From positions 65,670-117,586 of the IMG/VR virus record IMGVR_UViG_3300044950_000141: 51,917 nucleotides of DNA; one strand, given 5' to 3'. Of the stretch, positions 28,683 through 37,251 are shown piece after piece; position 1 is the stretch's first letter, and each line of letters starts with the position of its first letter. The notes under the pieces were generated by a model. It was not told the DNA's origin. It worked only from the letters and a program-made list of their open reading frames with translations, and did no database searches. The position numbers and the translations under genes were made by a program. Origin of the DNA: a virus.

Positions 28683-29763
28683 CTGCCATAGCAACATCAT
28701 TAACAGAAATACTCTTATGACATTCAAACTGTCTAGGAGTATTTTCATTTTCAGGACACCAGTTCCAATCTCCTTTGTTAAACTTGAACATAGGATTATT
28801 CCAACATCCATTACACACTTCTTTATTAGTTATACGTGTACAATCTTCTTGAAACTCATGGTCTTCTGTAGTGAAGTTAGAGATCATTACAGTGTGCTTA
28901 CATATAGCCCAGTTCAACCAACTGATACCACTAGACAGTCCTATGAACAAATCTGCATGATGTAGATAGTTCATAACGTTCTGTAAACTAGTATCGTCTA
29001 GTTTCTCTGCACCATAGTCATCAGCTTCTTGAGACATCTCAAACACTCTGTATCCCCAGCTTTTTAGTTGCTGAATTAACTCTGGCCAGTAGTACCAATG
29101 TTTACACTGTGCTGTAGATTTTGTAGATATACATATGTATTCATTCACTACAGGTCTTTCTTCTAGTGTAAATGCTATTCTAGGATGTATCTCTTTAAAT
29201 GGTAGGGCTAATATGTTACTTGCTGATTGTTGTAATGGTATAGTGGCAGGATGTGTAGGTTCTTTTTCCTTATCCCAAAACCAACCTAGTTCAACCCTAG
29301 CTTTGATATTCTGTACTATTGTTCCTCTACCTGAAAACTCTAGTTCAGGATATGCACTCTCAAACAAGTCATTCTTGAATGTAGACACAATCACTTTACA
29401 TTTATAAACTTCCTGAAATTGTAAACAGTATGGTATCCAAGCTATGCTATCACCAAGACTCTTAGACTCAAATACAATAAACACCCTCTCACCTTTAAAC
29501 TCATCTAGTAAGTTCACTTGTTTAATTGTACGTCCTTCATACTTAATGAATATAGCTATATCAGATATATACTTTCTACTAAGTCTAGCCCACGCACCTG
29601 GCTTTAGTTTTGTTTCATAGATAGTTACATGTTGATCTGTAAGCATGCCTTCCACCTTACCCTTTCTATCTACAAACTGTATATCATATTCTCTGTTCTT
29701 ACCACCATCCTCTATTAGTTCAAAGAACAAACCATCAACATGGTTTAATTTATATGTTATCAT
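28660..29763 (-). CDS. TibC/BAHT-like O-heptosyltransferase family glycosyltransferase
   Basis: 367 residues. A central GT-B half contains SLGDSIAWIPYCLQF and ADLFIGLSSGISWLNWA. The C-terminus has four cysteines as C317-x2-C320-x15-C336-x11-C348 within EVCNGCWNN, GDWNWCP and RQFECHKSI, which I recognise as the metal-binding signature of bacterial autotransporter heptosyltransferases (TibC/Aah type, strand-loop-strand family). Those enzymes O-glycosylate Ser residues in beta-solenoid repeats of autotransporter adhesins using an ADP-heptose-type donor. This is the last gene of a five-gene - operon (14-base overlap upstream). Substrate here is unproven; the phage's own beta-repeat fibre is the obvious candidate. 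Confidence 0.7.
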   Translation of the reverse strand: MITYKLNHVDGLFFELIEDGGKNREYDIQFVDRKGKVEGMLTDQHVTIYETKLKPGAWARLSRKYISDIAIFIKYEGRTIKQVNLLDEFKGERVFIVFESKSLGDSIAWIPYCLQFQEVYKCKVIVSTFKNDLFESAYPELEFSGRGTIVQNIKARVELGWFWDKEKEPTHPATIPLQQSASNILALPFKEIHPRIAFTLEERPVVNEYICISTKSTAQCKHWYYWPELIQQLKSWGYRVFEMSQEADDYGAEKLDDTSLQNVMNYLHHADLFIGLSSGISWLNWAICKHTVMISNFTTEDHEFQEDCTRITNKEVCNGCWNNPMFKFNKGDWNWCPENENTPRQFECHKSISVNDVAMAVKALVHT

Positions 29764-30763
29764 ATGCGTTTATATATAATTGTTTTGTCTTTTCTGATGT
29801 ATATCCTTCATTGATCTTCAACACATTTTCATAGTATTTATGTAATGTCTTAGCTACATTGTCCCAGCTATAACTATTACGTACAGTTAGCATCTCTTGT
29901 CTTCTATGTTCATATGTCTTAATTGTCTCTGTAATGCCATGCATTACACTCTCTGTGCTAATGTTTGGTAACACCCACATACCAGGGAAGTGTTTAGATC
30001 CTCTATAAGTTCCTACAATAGGAATACATACACTAGCTGCTTCACATAATGTTAGATTGGGATGTCCTGCTTCTAGCATAGATGGATGTAAGAAGATGCT
30101 ATGATCCTGATACAGTTCTTTCATTTCTTCATCTGTAGGATTTGTTAACTTTAAAGTTAACTTTTTATAATTCAATAACTCTATATGGATATCAAAGAAC
30201 TTCTGATTGTCAGTATGTCCAGCAATAGTGATAGGTAGATCTAATTCTCTAGCTGCTTCTATACCATATCTAAATCCTTTTCTATCAAACCCTGAGTCAC
30301 CTGCTAATCCATTGTTAGCTATCATCAATAGTTTATGTGGACCCATTCTATAGTCTGGTGTAAAGAATTCTGTGTTAGCCCCATGTCTTAGATAGAACAA
30401 CTTATCAGTCTCACTGAAGTAGTCTATTAGATACTCAGCATGTGTAAAAGATATAATGCTATTCTTCATAGCCTCTAGATTTTGCTTATACACCCAGCTA
30501 TCTTTACCATACCATTCTGTATGATGATCATGTAGAGAGTATACATAAGGTATACCTTTGTCTCTACAATACAAAGCCTGGTTAGCTAGATGTGTATGTA
30601 CAATTGTATCTGGCCATTTCTCTAGCTCATTCATATATTTGATGTCTACAACATCTCCTAGCTTTTCAAGGGATTGTTTATATTCCCATGTAAGTCTTTC
30701 TACAGCTCCCCATCCATTTGGTGGTATAGTTATAAGCCCTGTAGCTACGTGTACTATTCTCAT
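29750..30763 (-). CDS. GT4-family glycosyltransferase
   Basis: 337 residues of GT-B fold. N-terminal MRIVHVATGLITIPPNGWGAVERLTWEY is the acceptor-side start of GT4 enzymes. The C-terminal half has LFYLRHGANTEFF, GDSGFDRKGFRYGIEAA and HPSMLEAGHPNLTLCEA, which corresponds to the EX7E donor-binding region (LEAG...LCEA). A retaining sugar transferase using a nucleotide-sugar donor in the cytoplasm is expected. Start and stop overlap the neighbours (4 and 14 bases), so it is translationally coupled in the glycosylation operon. Confidence 0.75.
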   Translation of the reverse strand: MRIVHVATGLITIPPNGWGAVERLTWEYKQSLEKLGDVVDIKYMNELEKWPDTIVHTHLANQALYCRDKGIPYVYSLHDHHTEWYGKDSWVYKQNLEAMKNSIISFTHAEYLIDYFSETDKLFYLRHGANTEFFTPDYRMGPHKLLMIANNGLAGDSGFDRKGFRYGIEAARELDLPITIAGHTDNQKFFDIHIELLNYKKLTLKLTNPTDEEMKELYQDHSIFLHPSMLEAGHPNLTLCEAASVCIPIVGTYRGSKHFPGMWVLPNISTESVMHGITETIKTYEHRRQEMLTVRNSYSWDNVAKTLHKYYENVLKINEGYTSEKTKQLYINAYDNI

Positions 30764-33414
30764 TTTCTAAATGTTTTTTGCATGTTGTCTATTAAGGAAA
30801 ATCCATCTGCTTGTGTGGTAAGTCTCTTCTTCACAATACCCATTCTATCTCCTGCAAAGATATTATTAAAATACATATCAGCAGCATCCCACTTGTGCAT
30901 TCTTAAAGTTTCTTTTAACCATGGAGCTACATGTGCAGGGAACATGATACATTGTAAACCTATAATATGATTTGTAACATACATGTCATTGTTCACTTCT
31001 TTGACAACAGGACTTTGTGGCCAGCCATATTCTAATGTATCTTTATCTCCAAAGGACATGTATTCTATTCCATTCTCTATAAGCTTAGTTGCACACTCTT
31101 CTACAGTCTTAATGAACTCTTCAATAGGTGCCTCAATGATACAATCACCTTCACACACTATCAAGTAGTCACAGTTATTGAATTCACTCAAGATAGCATT
31201 CTTGAATGCTTCATAGCATCCATAATGTGCTGGGGTAAGTGCAGTGCCATGTTGTTGAACTTGTTGTTCATTGAAGAGTTCCATTGAAACACAACTGGGT
31301 CTGAGACAGTTATATGATGGTGGTAATGATTTATAGGGCTCGTTAATGTGTAACTTATATTCCCATCCATGGTTGATAACTTCAATAAGGGAGTCTCTGC
31401 TAGCTTTTTCTCTTTCATCATTTAATGTGGTTTGTATGTGAACTAATTTAATCTTTGGTCTATCTTTCTTCTTCCATTCAAATTTACCAGTTTTCTGATA
31501 TTTATGAATAGTATCTGCATTCATTTCAAACTTTTCTTTCTTATATATTCTATCTCCATCATAACATGACATTTCTATTACATTATTTCCTGTGTATTCA
31601 AACTCATGTTTAAATTCTCTTGTTGTAGAAATATCTATCTTCATCATATATTCTCCAATCTTAACCCAAAATATTCTATCATCTACATTATATGTAAAGA
31701 AATAGAACATATACCAATCAGGCTTTCCAGTAACAGGAAGTATAGAATAATACTCGCTATTAGATGCAACACCTAATCCACTGTGTATCAACAATGTTTG
31801 ATCAGCATTAGTAACTAATTGTATATCATTTGGATTGAAACTAAATACCACCTTAGCTAAATAGTCTTCTAGATAGTTCTCACACTTTCTTCTCTTACAT
31901 ACAGCATCCCATTCATCAGGTGTACGTACATCATCAAATTCTTTTACAAAGAAGTCTACATCAAACATCATTCCATTGGTTTGAATTCCTTTTCCTTGAG
32001 ATGTATTAACTATACCTAAATAAGCTTTCTTGTCTGTATTAAAGGATTCATTAATAACACCTAAGTCTTTCTCATTTACAACTACATCATATGTGTTATA
32101 GAATGCACGTTTGTATCCTAGATCTTGAGCAGCTTTGAATCCATTATATAAGTTAGTAAGTACAGTGAGAGACTGATTACTATATTTCAATCCATTGATA
32201 TTCACCTCAGCATAATAGTCATCTGTATGTCTATAGAATCTGCTGTAATAAGAATGATGTGTTAATGGATTATGTGCATCGTACACATAGTGATCCACCA
32301 TACGTTGTATCTCCTCGTCCACAGGATAGTGACTGATTAACATGATGTTTCTACCTAAGGCTTTCATAGAGTTGATAGTATCCTTAGTTAATTGTGCACG
32401 AGATTTTAAATTAGGATAGGTGCCTATGATGATAAGTTCTTCATCTTTCTTATCAAGGTTTAATTTTTTGATGATATTAGTAGCATCACTACCAATATCT
32501 CCAGTTAAATAAACCATATTCTCTGCATCATTATACTTGTTACAATATACATCTAGGTTGTACATTACTTTGATCAAGTCATCATATTCCATAGCTTCTT
32601 TAATAGCAATAGGATTTAACTCCTTGTTACCTCTGTCTCCTTTAGATGGGAAGAAGAATACATCAGAAGCTTCTAAGAACATGTCTACATCATCTCGCTC
32701 ACCCCACACAACACAGTTGTCTGGTTTGTTAGCCATCAAGGGCTTCCAATATGATTCAAAGTTACCAGCTTGGTTACCTAGGAAATGAAACTTAACCTTG
32801 TAGTTCTTAAGTCTTTCTGCTAGTTGGAATGCATAAGCTTGATTCTTTCTAGGTGTAAACAACCCTACAGTTACAAAGTGTTTATAGTCATGCTCTAATC
32901 CTAACTTTTCTCTTATAGCATACTGGTTTCTTTCTTTCTTGTTTACAGGATACTCAATCACTTCTGTAGGTACATTTAATGTAATGTATTGAAATGAATT
33001 ATATGAGCTAACAAATATAAACTTGTCAGGCAAATAGTATTTGTTTTTAGGATTGAATGAACTATCATGTGTAGTTTCTACAATCTTCCATGGCTTCTCT
33101 GCATCGTATAGATAGTCAGCACATTCTTCATTCATAAACATCTCTGGAAACTCTTCCATAGAGATTACATCTGGTTTGAACTCTTGCAGAACTTGCAACA
33201 GTTCATCATATTTATTCTCTCCTAGTGAATGGAAGTTCTGATCTCCCACTAGTTTAATTATTCTATTTCTTTGCACAACAAACTGCCATGCTAGGAATGC
33301 ATACTCTACCACCTTGATATCAAAGTCATTCTGTAGTAGTTCTACTTTGTTTACTGTTACCTGGGGTGCTCCTCCTGTTGATAGATGAGGAGTGATGATT
33401 AATAGTTTCTTCAT
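30760..33414 (-). CDS. Three-module glycosyltransferase
   Basis: 884 residues with three apparent parts. Residues about 1-290 look like a GT4-type GT-B domain: MKKLLIITPHLSTGGAPQVTV, later TVGLFTPRKNQAYAFQLAERL and FFFPSKGDRGNKELNPIAIKEA. Residues about 310-600 begin IIIGTYPNLKSRAQLTKDT and contain YNTYDVVVNEKD, suggesting a GT-A-like domain. Residues about 650-884 contain CDYLIVCEGDCIIEAPIEEF and a GT25-like ending (NHIIGLQCIMFPAHVAPWL). It could add several sugars in sequence. Domain borders are estimated by eye. It overlaps both operon neighbours by 4 bases. Confidence 0.65.
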   Translation of the reverse strand: MKKLLIITPHLSTGGAPQVTVNKVELLQNDFDIKVVEYAFLAWQFVVQRNRIIKLVGDQNFHSLGENKYDELLQVLQEFKPDVISMEEFPEMFMNEECADYLYDAEKPWKIVETTHDSSFNPKNKYYLPDKFIFVSSYNSFQYITLNVPTEVIEYPVNKKERNQYAIREKLGLEHDYKHFVTVGLFTPRKNQAYAFQLAERLKNYKVKFHFLGNQAGNFESYWKPLMANKPDNCVVWGERDDVDMFLEASDVFFFPSKGDRGNKELNPIAIKEAMEYDDLIKVMYNLDVYCNKYNDAENMVYLTGDIGSDATNIIKKLNLDKKDEELIIIGTYPNLKSRAQLTKDTINSMKALGRNIMLISHYPVDEEIQRMVDHYVYDAHNPLTHHSYYSRFYRHTDDYYAEVNINGLKYSNQSLTVLTNLYNGFKAAQDLGYKRAFYNTYDVVVNEKDLGVINESFNTDKKAYLGIVNTSQGKGIQTNGMMFDVDFFVKEFDDVRTPDEWDAVCKRRKCENYLEDYLAKVVFSFNPNDIQLVTNADQTLLIHSGLGVASNSEYYSILPVTGKPDWYMFYFFTYNVDDRIFWVKIGEYMMKIDISTTREFKHEFEYTGNNVIEMSCYDGDRIYKKEKFEMNADTIHKYQKTGKFEWKKKDRPKIKLVHIQTTLNDEREKASRDSLIEVINHGWEYKLHINEPYKSLPPSYNCLRPSCVSMELFNEQQVQQHGTALTPAHYGCYEAFKNAILSEFNNCDYLIVCEGDCIIEAPIEEFIKTVEECATKLIENGIEYMSFGDKDTLEYGWPQSPVVKEVNNDMYVTNHIIGLQCIMFPAHVAPWLKETLRMHKWDAADMYFNNIFAGDRMGIVKKRLTTQADGFSLIDNMQKTFRK

Positions 33415-34340
33415 ATGTTATTGTTAATTGCGTGAATCACCTGCTCTACAGATGGATGACACTCATAAGCTTCTTTCTTCTCTAAGCATCCAATCAGTGG
33501 CTGTACAGAGTCTATTGTAGGCCAATACTCAAGAGCATATTTCATATTGGATGAACAGTGTAATCCACATGCTCCTCTTACGTATATATGTTTGCTAGTC
33601 TTTCTACGTGGTCTACGAAACTCTGGGTTGATAGGAGATCCTAATTCAATTATAGGTGTTTCTGTTGTACCTGCTAAATGTAGGATACCTGAGTCCATTG
33701 TAATTACAACTGCAGCATCGTTAATCAGATGCCAGCTCTCAGAGATAGATGTTTGATTCATTAGATTGATAACATTTTGATTATCAATATCATGTACAGG
33801 TTTGTTTACATTAAAGAATCCTGTCTCAGAACTATCCTTACCTATAGCCACCACTTTGTATCCCCACTTCACTAACTCTTCAGATAGCTTTAGCCAGTTC
33901 TCTTGTGACCATGTTCTATTAGGCCAGCTGTTAACAGGATGTATTACAGCATACTTCTCATGTACAAAGTTCTTCTTAGGTTCTGTAGGTTTGTAATAAC
34001 ATTCTAGTTCATCTTCTCCAAGCATAAAGCCTAGGTGTATGGCATGAAACTGTCTGATGTCCATCATGTTATGCTTCATCTCCACACCACGCTCGTCCTT
34101 CTTACCTACTAGATAGAATGAATTATGTACAATGTAATTACTTTGTATGTACGTCATGTCTATAGAACTAGCTTTATAGCTCTTCTCTACATAGGGATTC
34201 GTTTTAAATAGCTCAGGCATCTGAGAGATGACAGTAATCTTTCTTTGATATGCATCATGTAGTTTCTTAATGGTGGGGGTGGCACATATCAGGTCTCCCA
34301 AACCATTACATTCTTCTAAGTTTAAGCAAACTGGTTTCAT
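33411..34340 (-). CDS. GT9-family (heptosyltransferase-like) glycosyltransferase
   Basis: 309 residues. N-terminal ECNGLGDLICATPTIKKLHDAY has the GxGD loop of GT9 enzymes. The C-terminal half has YAVIHPVNSWPNRTWSQENW, AIGKDSSE and VVITMDSGILHLAGTTETPIIELG, a textbook GT9 donor-binding region (D-S-G-x-x-H-L-A). Such enzymes transfer heptose or related sugars. A cysteine cluster near the C-terminus (ACGLHCSS) is also seen. Second gene of the - glycosylation operon, with 4-base overlaps on both sides. Confidence 0.75.
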   Translation of the reverse strand: MKPVCLNLEECNGLGDLICATPTIKKLHDAYQRKITVISQMPELFKTNPYVEKSYKASSIDMTYIQSNYIVHNSFYLVGKKDERGVEMKHNMMDIRQFHAIHLGFMLGEDELECYYKPTEPKKNFVHEKYAVIHPVNSWPNRTWSQENWLKLSEELVKWGYKVVAIGKDSSETGFFNVNKPVHDIDNQNVINLMNQTSISESWHLINDAAVVITMDSGILHLAGTTETPIIELGSPINPEFRRPRRKTSKHIYVRGACGLHCSSNMKYALEYWPTIDSVQPLIGCLEKKEAYECHPSVEQVIHAINNNI

Positions 34341-34981
34341 TGTATTGACATTAAAAAATCAGGAGTTGTATAGTCTCTTTTAACTGTTGTATATCCTAGT
34401 CTAGCTAAGAAATTTACAGCTGTACTTGTATTGTCCTCTAACCATATTAGAGGCTTATCTCTTTGTATTAATTTTATCATTCCTTCAAAAGCAGACATCT
34501 CATGACCCTCAATATCTATCTTGATAAACTTAACAGGCTCATCAAACCATACATCATCTAGAGCTAAGACAATGTTCTTATGTGCTCCATTAGGTACAAT
34601 CTTTACCACACCACTGTTGGAACCATGTCCATCATCAAATGAAACAATAGATGTTCTACTACCCACTCCTACATTTATTGCAGATACATCCTTGTATCTT
34701 TTTGTGTTTTGCTTTAGAACAGAATAGTTATCTGGATGTGGTTCAAATGCTATAATCTTTAAGTTAGGGAAGTGGTGTTTAAATTGTACACAATGTCCTC
34801 CTATATTAGCCCCAATATCTAACATTAGTCCTGTAGAAGGGAAATGTTCTTTCCAATCATTAAATAACTGAAATTCCCAGAAATCATTGTATTTAACTAT
34901 GTCATCTGAGATACATTCAGGACTCTCAAATATAACCATAGGTGTATTGTGAATACTTACTATCCTAGTTTCTCGTTTCAT
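34337..34981 (-). CDS. FkbM-family SAM-dependent methyltransferase
   Basis: 214 residues with GLMLDIGANIGGHCVQF (SAM-binding motif I), IIAFEPHPDNYSVL (motif II) and VKFIKIDIEGHEMSAFEGM, together diagnostic of the FkbM family, which O-methylates sugars or polyketides. It is the first gene of the leftward glycosylation operon, with its promoter immediately upstream in the divergent region. It probably caps or decorates sugars added by the four downstream transferases. Confidence 0.8.
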   Translation of the reverse strand: MKRETRIVSIHNTPMVIFESPECISDDIVKYNDFWEFQLFNDWKEHFPSTGLMLDIGANIGGHCVQFKHHFPNLKIIAFEPHPDNYSVLKQNTKRYKDVSAINVGVGSRTSIVSFDDGHGSNSGVVKIVPNGAHKNIVLALDDVWFDEPVKFIKIDIEGHEMSAFEGMIKLIQRDKPLIWLEDNTSTAVNFLARLGYTTVKRDYTTPDFLMSIQ

Positions 34982-34984
34982 TTG

Positions 34985-35015
34985 TTGGTTATTTCCACAA
35001 ATATACTATCTTTGC
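34985..35015 (+). promoter_or_regulatory. Bacteroidota-type promoter for the rightward DUF6165 / lysis block
   Basis: TTG (34985-34987), 19 bases, TATCTTTGC (35007-35015). The predicted start is near 35021, 18 bases before the DUF6165 ATG. The two promoters face away from each other and share about 20 bases. Confidence 0.7.
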
Positions 35016-35027
35016 TCAAAATAACAA
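34997..35027 (-). promoter_or_regulatory. Bacteroidota-type promoter for the leftward glycosylation operon
   Basis: On the - strand, TTG (35027-35025), 19 bases, then TATATTTGT (35005-34997), an exact TANNTTTG match. Transcription would start about ten bases before the methyltransferase ATG. It overlaps the oppositely directed promoter. Confidence 0.7.
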
Positions 35028-35038
35028 AACGTTTTGCT

Positions 35039-35407
35039 ATGAAAATTGAAGTTTCTGTAGGAGAAGTAGTAGATAAATGGACTATACTTTCCATCAAAGC
35101 CCTGAACATTACAGACAAAGACAAACTAGTTAATGTTTTCAAAGAAAGAAATTATCTGAATGATGCTGTACATCCTGAGATCTTACATGACCCTATGACT
35201 GATGAACTTCTTAAGGTGAACCAGTTTCTTTGGAAGGTGGAAGATCTTCTAAGAGACTTTGAAAGAGCTAGTAGCTTTGGAGAAGAGTTTGTTGACTTAG
35301 CTAGATCTGTCTACAAATTAAATGATCAAAGAGCACATATTAAAAAAGAAATTAATATTAAGTATGGCTCTGACTTTGTAGAGGAAAAGTCCTACCAGCC
35401 CTACTAA
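35039..35407 (+). CDS. DUF6165 family protein
   Basis: 122 residues from the ATG at 35039. The N-terminal VSVGEVVDKWTILSIKAL is the hallmark of DUF6165, a family often found near glycan and glycosyltransferase genes; its function is not known. The in-frame extension to 34949 is rejected, since it would run through the promoter. It is probably the only gene of its transcript or the start of the lysis block, since a second promoter and a terminator follow. Confidence 0.75.
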   Translation: MKIEVSVGEVVDKWTILSIKALNITDKDKLVNVFKERNYLNDAVHPEILHDPMTDELLKVNQFLWKVEDLLRDFERASSFGEEFVDLARSVYKLNDQRAHIKKEINIKYGSDFVEEKSYQPY

Positions 35408-35415
35408 AAAAATAT

Positions 35416-35447
35416 TTGGTAGTTTCAACTTTTTTACCTAGTTTTGC
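35416..35447 (+). promoter_or_regulatory. Bacteroidota-type promoter upstream of the lysis genes
   Basis: TTG (35416-35418), 20 bases, TAGTTTTGC (35439-35447), exact TANNTTTG. The predicted start is near 35453. A short GGTCA-ATC-TGACC hairpin and then a terminator-like hairpin follow before the first ATG. Confidence 0.6.
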
Positions 35448-35490
35448 AATGAAGTAGAATTTAACCTAAATAGGTCAATCTGACCATGTT

Positions 35491-35520
35491 ATACATCCAT
35501 GTCCTGGGTGTATTTTTATT
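35491..35520 (+). terminator. Intrinsic terminator or attenuator in the lysis leader
   Basis: ATACATCC (35491-35498) pairs with GGGTGTAT (35506-35513), one G:U, 7-base loop, followed by a T-rich tail TTTTTATT. It lies only about 40 bases after the predicted transcript start. Confidence 0.6.
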
Positions 35521-35537
35521 TACACTCCTTTAAGAAA

Positions 35538-35840
35538 ATGATAAAAAGTAACCCTACACTTGAGGCTTTTAAAGTTTGGACATTCCCAACCTTAGTTTCT
35601 ATATTAGCTATGATGATATGGAATGATGTAAACGAAATCAAAAGTGACGTCAAAGTCTTAATGGCTCAGTCCAATGTAGACAAGACACGTATAGACAACT
35701 TGGAAAGAGTAGTCTATAAAACAGCTGCTTCCTTTCCTACTAGAATTCCTATAGAAACAGCAGTATTTAGAGAGATGGCTATACTTCCTAATAACAAATT
35801 AATTATAAAAAATGAAAAAGTTCTTTTCAGATCTATTTGA
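35538..35840 (+). CDS. Single-membrane-span protein with coiled coil, lysis module
   Basis: 100 residues from the ATG at 35538; an upstream in-frame ATG at 35499 lies in the terminator hairpin and is rejected. One membrane segment (VWTFPTLVSILAMMIW) is followed by a coiled-coil-like NDVNEIKSDVKVLMAQSNVDKTRIDNLERVV. Its 3' end overlaps the next gene by 29 bases. A small membrane protein placed ahead of a holin-like gene and endolysin fits an accessory lysis protein; no family was recognised. Confidence 0.6.
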   Translation: MIKSNPTLEAFKVWTFPTLVSILAMMIWNDVNEIKSDVKVLMAQSNVDKTRIDNLERVVYKTAASFPTRIPIETAVFREMAILPNNKLIIKNEKVLFRSI

Positions 35841-36054
35841 TGATAGCAACTCAATTAATGAGAAAGCTATAATTGGTTTCGCTTCTTTTATAATCATGAT
35901 CATTTTTGCAATAGTGGACATCATCACTGGCACTATGCATAAAGAGTTGGTTGTCAATGAGTTCATATATGATTCATTCAAAATATTAACTATAGCTTGT
36001 TTTGGTATTGCTTCTGTAGACAAATGGATAAACAAAATAAAAGGTAATGAATAA
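35812..36054 (+). CDS. Holin-like two-span membrane protein
   Basis: 80 residues with two hydrophobic segments (IIGFASFIIMIIFAIVDIITG and FKILTIACFGIASV) and a charged C-terminus (DKWINKIKGNE). Size, topology and position two genes before a GH19 endolysin match a holin, which would make the inner-membrane hole that lets endolysin reach peptidoglycan. It overlaps the genes on both sides. Confidence 0.6.
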   Translation: MKKFFSDLFDDSNSINEKAIIGFASFIIMIIFAIVDIITGTMHKELVVNEFIYDSFKILTIACFGIASVDKWINKIKGNE

Positions 36055-36643
36055 AATTCTAGTATTTGTTGTAATGGTTTTACTGTTTACAGTGACTCTT
36101 CAACATAAAGGATGCGTTAGCTCTCAGATAAAAGCTGATACTGTAACGTTACACGATACAACCTGGCAAGTTCATGACTCATTGATTGTCAAGAAGTTAA
36201 AGGTTAAAGAGATAATACATGACACACTACCTGCAGAATATATTGCAGACACAAACTACCCTAAGCTAAAAGCACAATATGATGCTTTAGTCTTTGCTCA
36301 TTTAGCAAAGAAAGTCTATACTGACACTGTCAAGATAGATACCTTAGGCTATGTAGCTGTAGCTGATACAGTACATAAAAACGAGCTACAGAACAGATCT
36401 TATAAATACAACTATAAGATCCCAACAATTACTGTGACAACCATCATCACTAAGCAAGCTCCTCCTAAGGGAGCTCTATTTATTGGTGGTGGATTCACTA
36501 ACACAAAACAACTAGAACTTCAAACCATACAGGGGGGAGTGCTTTACAAGACTAAGAAAGATAAGATATTTGGTTTACATATTGGAATAAACAACAATAG
36601 TCAAGTTATATATGGGGTGAGTAGCTATTGGAAAATTAAATAA
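36047..36643 (+). CDS. Membrane-anchored or exported protein, unknown
   Basis: 198 residues. An N-terminal hydrophobic segment (ILVFVVMVLLFTVTL) followed by KGCVSSQ could be a signal anchor. The middle is polar and Asp/Thr-rich (DTVTLHDTTWQVHDS). The C-terminus has Gly-rich beta-like strands ending GVSSYWKIK. It overlaps the holin-like gene by 8 bases and ends 2 bases before the endolysin, so it belongs to the lysis block. Its role is unknown; a periplasmic part of the lysis or envelope-crossing machinery is a guess. Confidence 0.6.
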   Translation: MNKILVFVVMVLLFTVTLQHKGCVSSQIKADTVTLHDTTWQVHDSLIVKKLKVKEIIHDTLPAEYIADTNYPKLKAQYDALVFAHLAKKVYTDTVKIDTLGYVAVADTVHKNELQNRSYKYNYKIPTITVTTIITKQAPPKGALFIGGGFTNTKQLELQTIQGGVLYKTKKDKIFGLHIGINNNSQVIYGVSSYWKIK

Positions 36644-36645
36644 CT

Positions 36646-37251
36646 ATGAACGTTGATAAATTAAAAGGGCACATTCCTGATGGGGTGATTGCTCAAATCC
36701 CTAGTGTAGTAGATAAGTTTGAGATCAATACACCTTTACGTTTAGCCCATTTTCTAGCACAAACAGGACATGAATCTGGCGGATTCAAAGCTGTTACAGA
36801 AAACTTAAACTATGGAGCTGCAGGTCTTTCAAGTATCTTTAAGAAATACTTTACACCTGAAAGTGCTAAAGAGTATGAACGCAAACCTGAAAAAATAGCA
36901 AATATAGTATATGCAAACAGAATGGGGAATGGTAACCAGGCTTCTGGTGAAGGTTATAAATTTCGTGGAAGGGGTTTTATCCAACTAACAGGAAAGGATA
37001 ACTACGCTGCTTTTGACAAGACAGTTGATGATGATATCATAGCTAACCCAGATCTTGTAGCTACAAAGTACCCACTTTTATCTGCAGCTTGGTTCTTCCA
37101 TAAGAATGGATTACACAAGATTGCTGACGAGGGGGCTACAGATGCAGTGGTAACCAAGGTAACCAAGCGTGTTAATGGTGGAACAATTGGTCTACCAGAT
37201 CGTATTAAACACTTTAATGAATACAATAATCTTTTAAATGGTAGTATATAA
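36646..37251 (+). CDS. GH19 (chitinase-type) endolysin
   Basis: 201 residues. AHFLAQTGHESGGFKAVTENLNY carries the GH19 catalytic pair (Glu 43 as acid and Glu 52 as base, by family position), followed by YKFRGRGFIQLTGKDNY, a conserved substrate-binding segment, and later AAWFFHKNGLHKIAD. It would cut the glycan strands of peptidoglycan at lysis. There is no signal peptide, so release through the holin is expected. Neighbouring holin-like and spanin-like genes confirm a lysis cassette. Confidence 0.85.
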   Translation: MNVDKLKGHIPDGVIAQIPSVVDKFEINTPLRLAHFLAQTGHESGGFKAVTENLNYGAAGLSSIFKKYFTPESAKEYERKPEKIANIVYANRMGNGNQASGEGYKFRGRGFIQLTGKDNYAAFDKTVDDDIIANPDLVATKYPLLSAAWFFHKNGLHKIADEGATDAVVTKVTKRVNGGTIGLPDRIKHFNEYNNLLNGSI

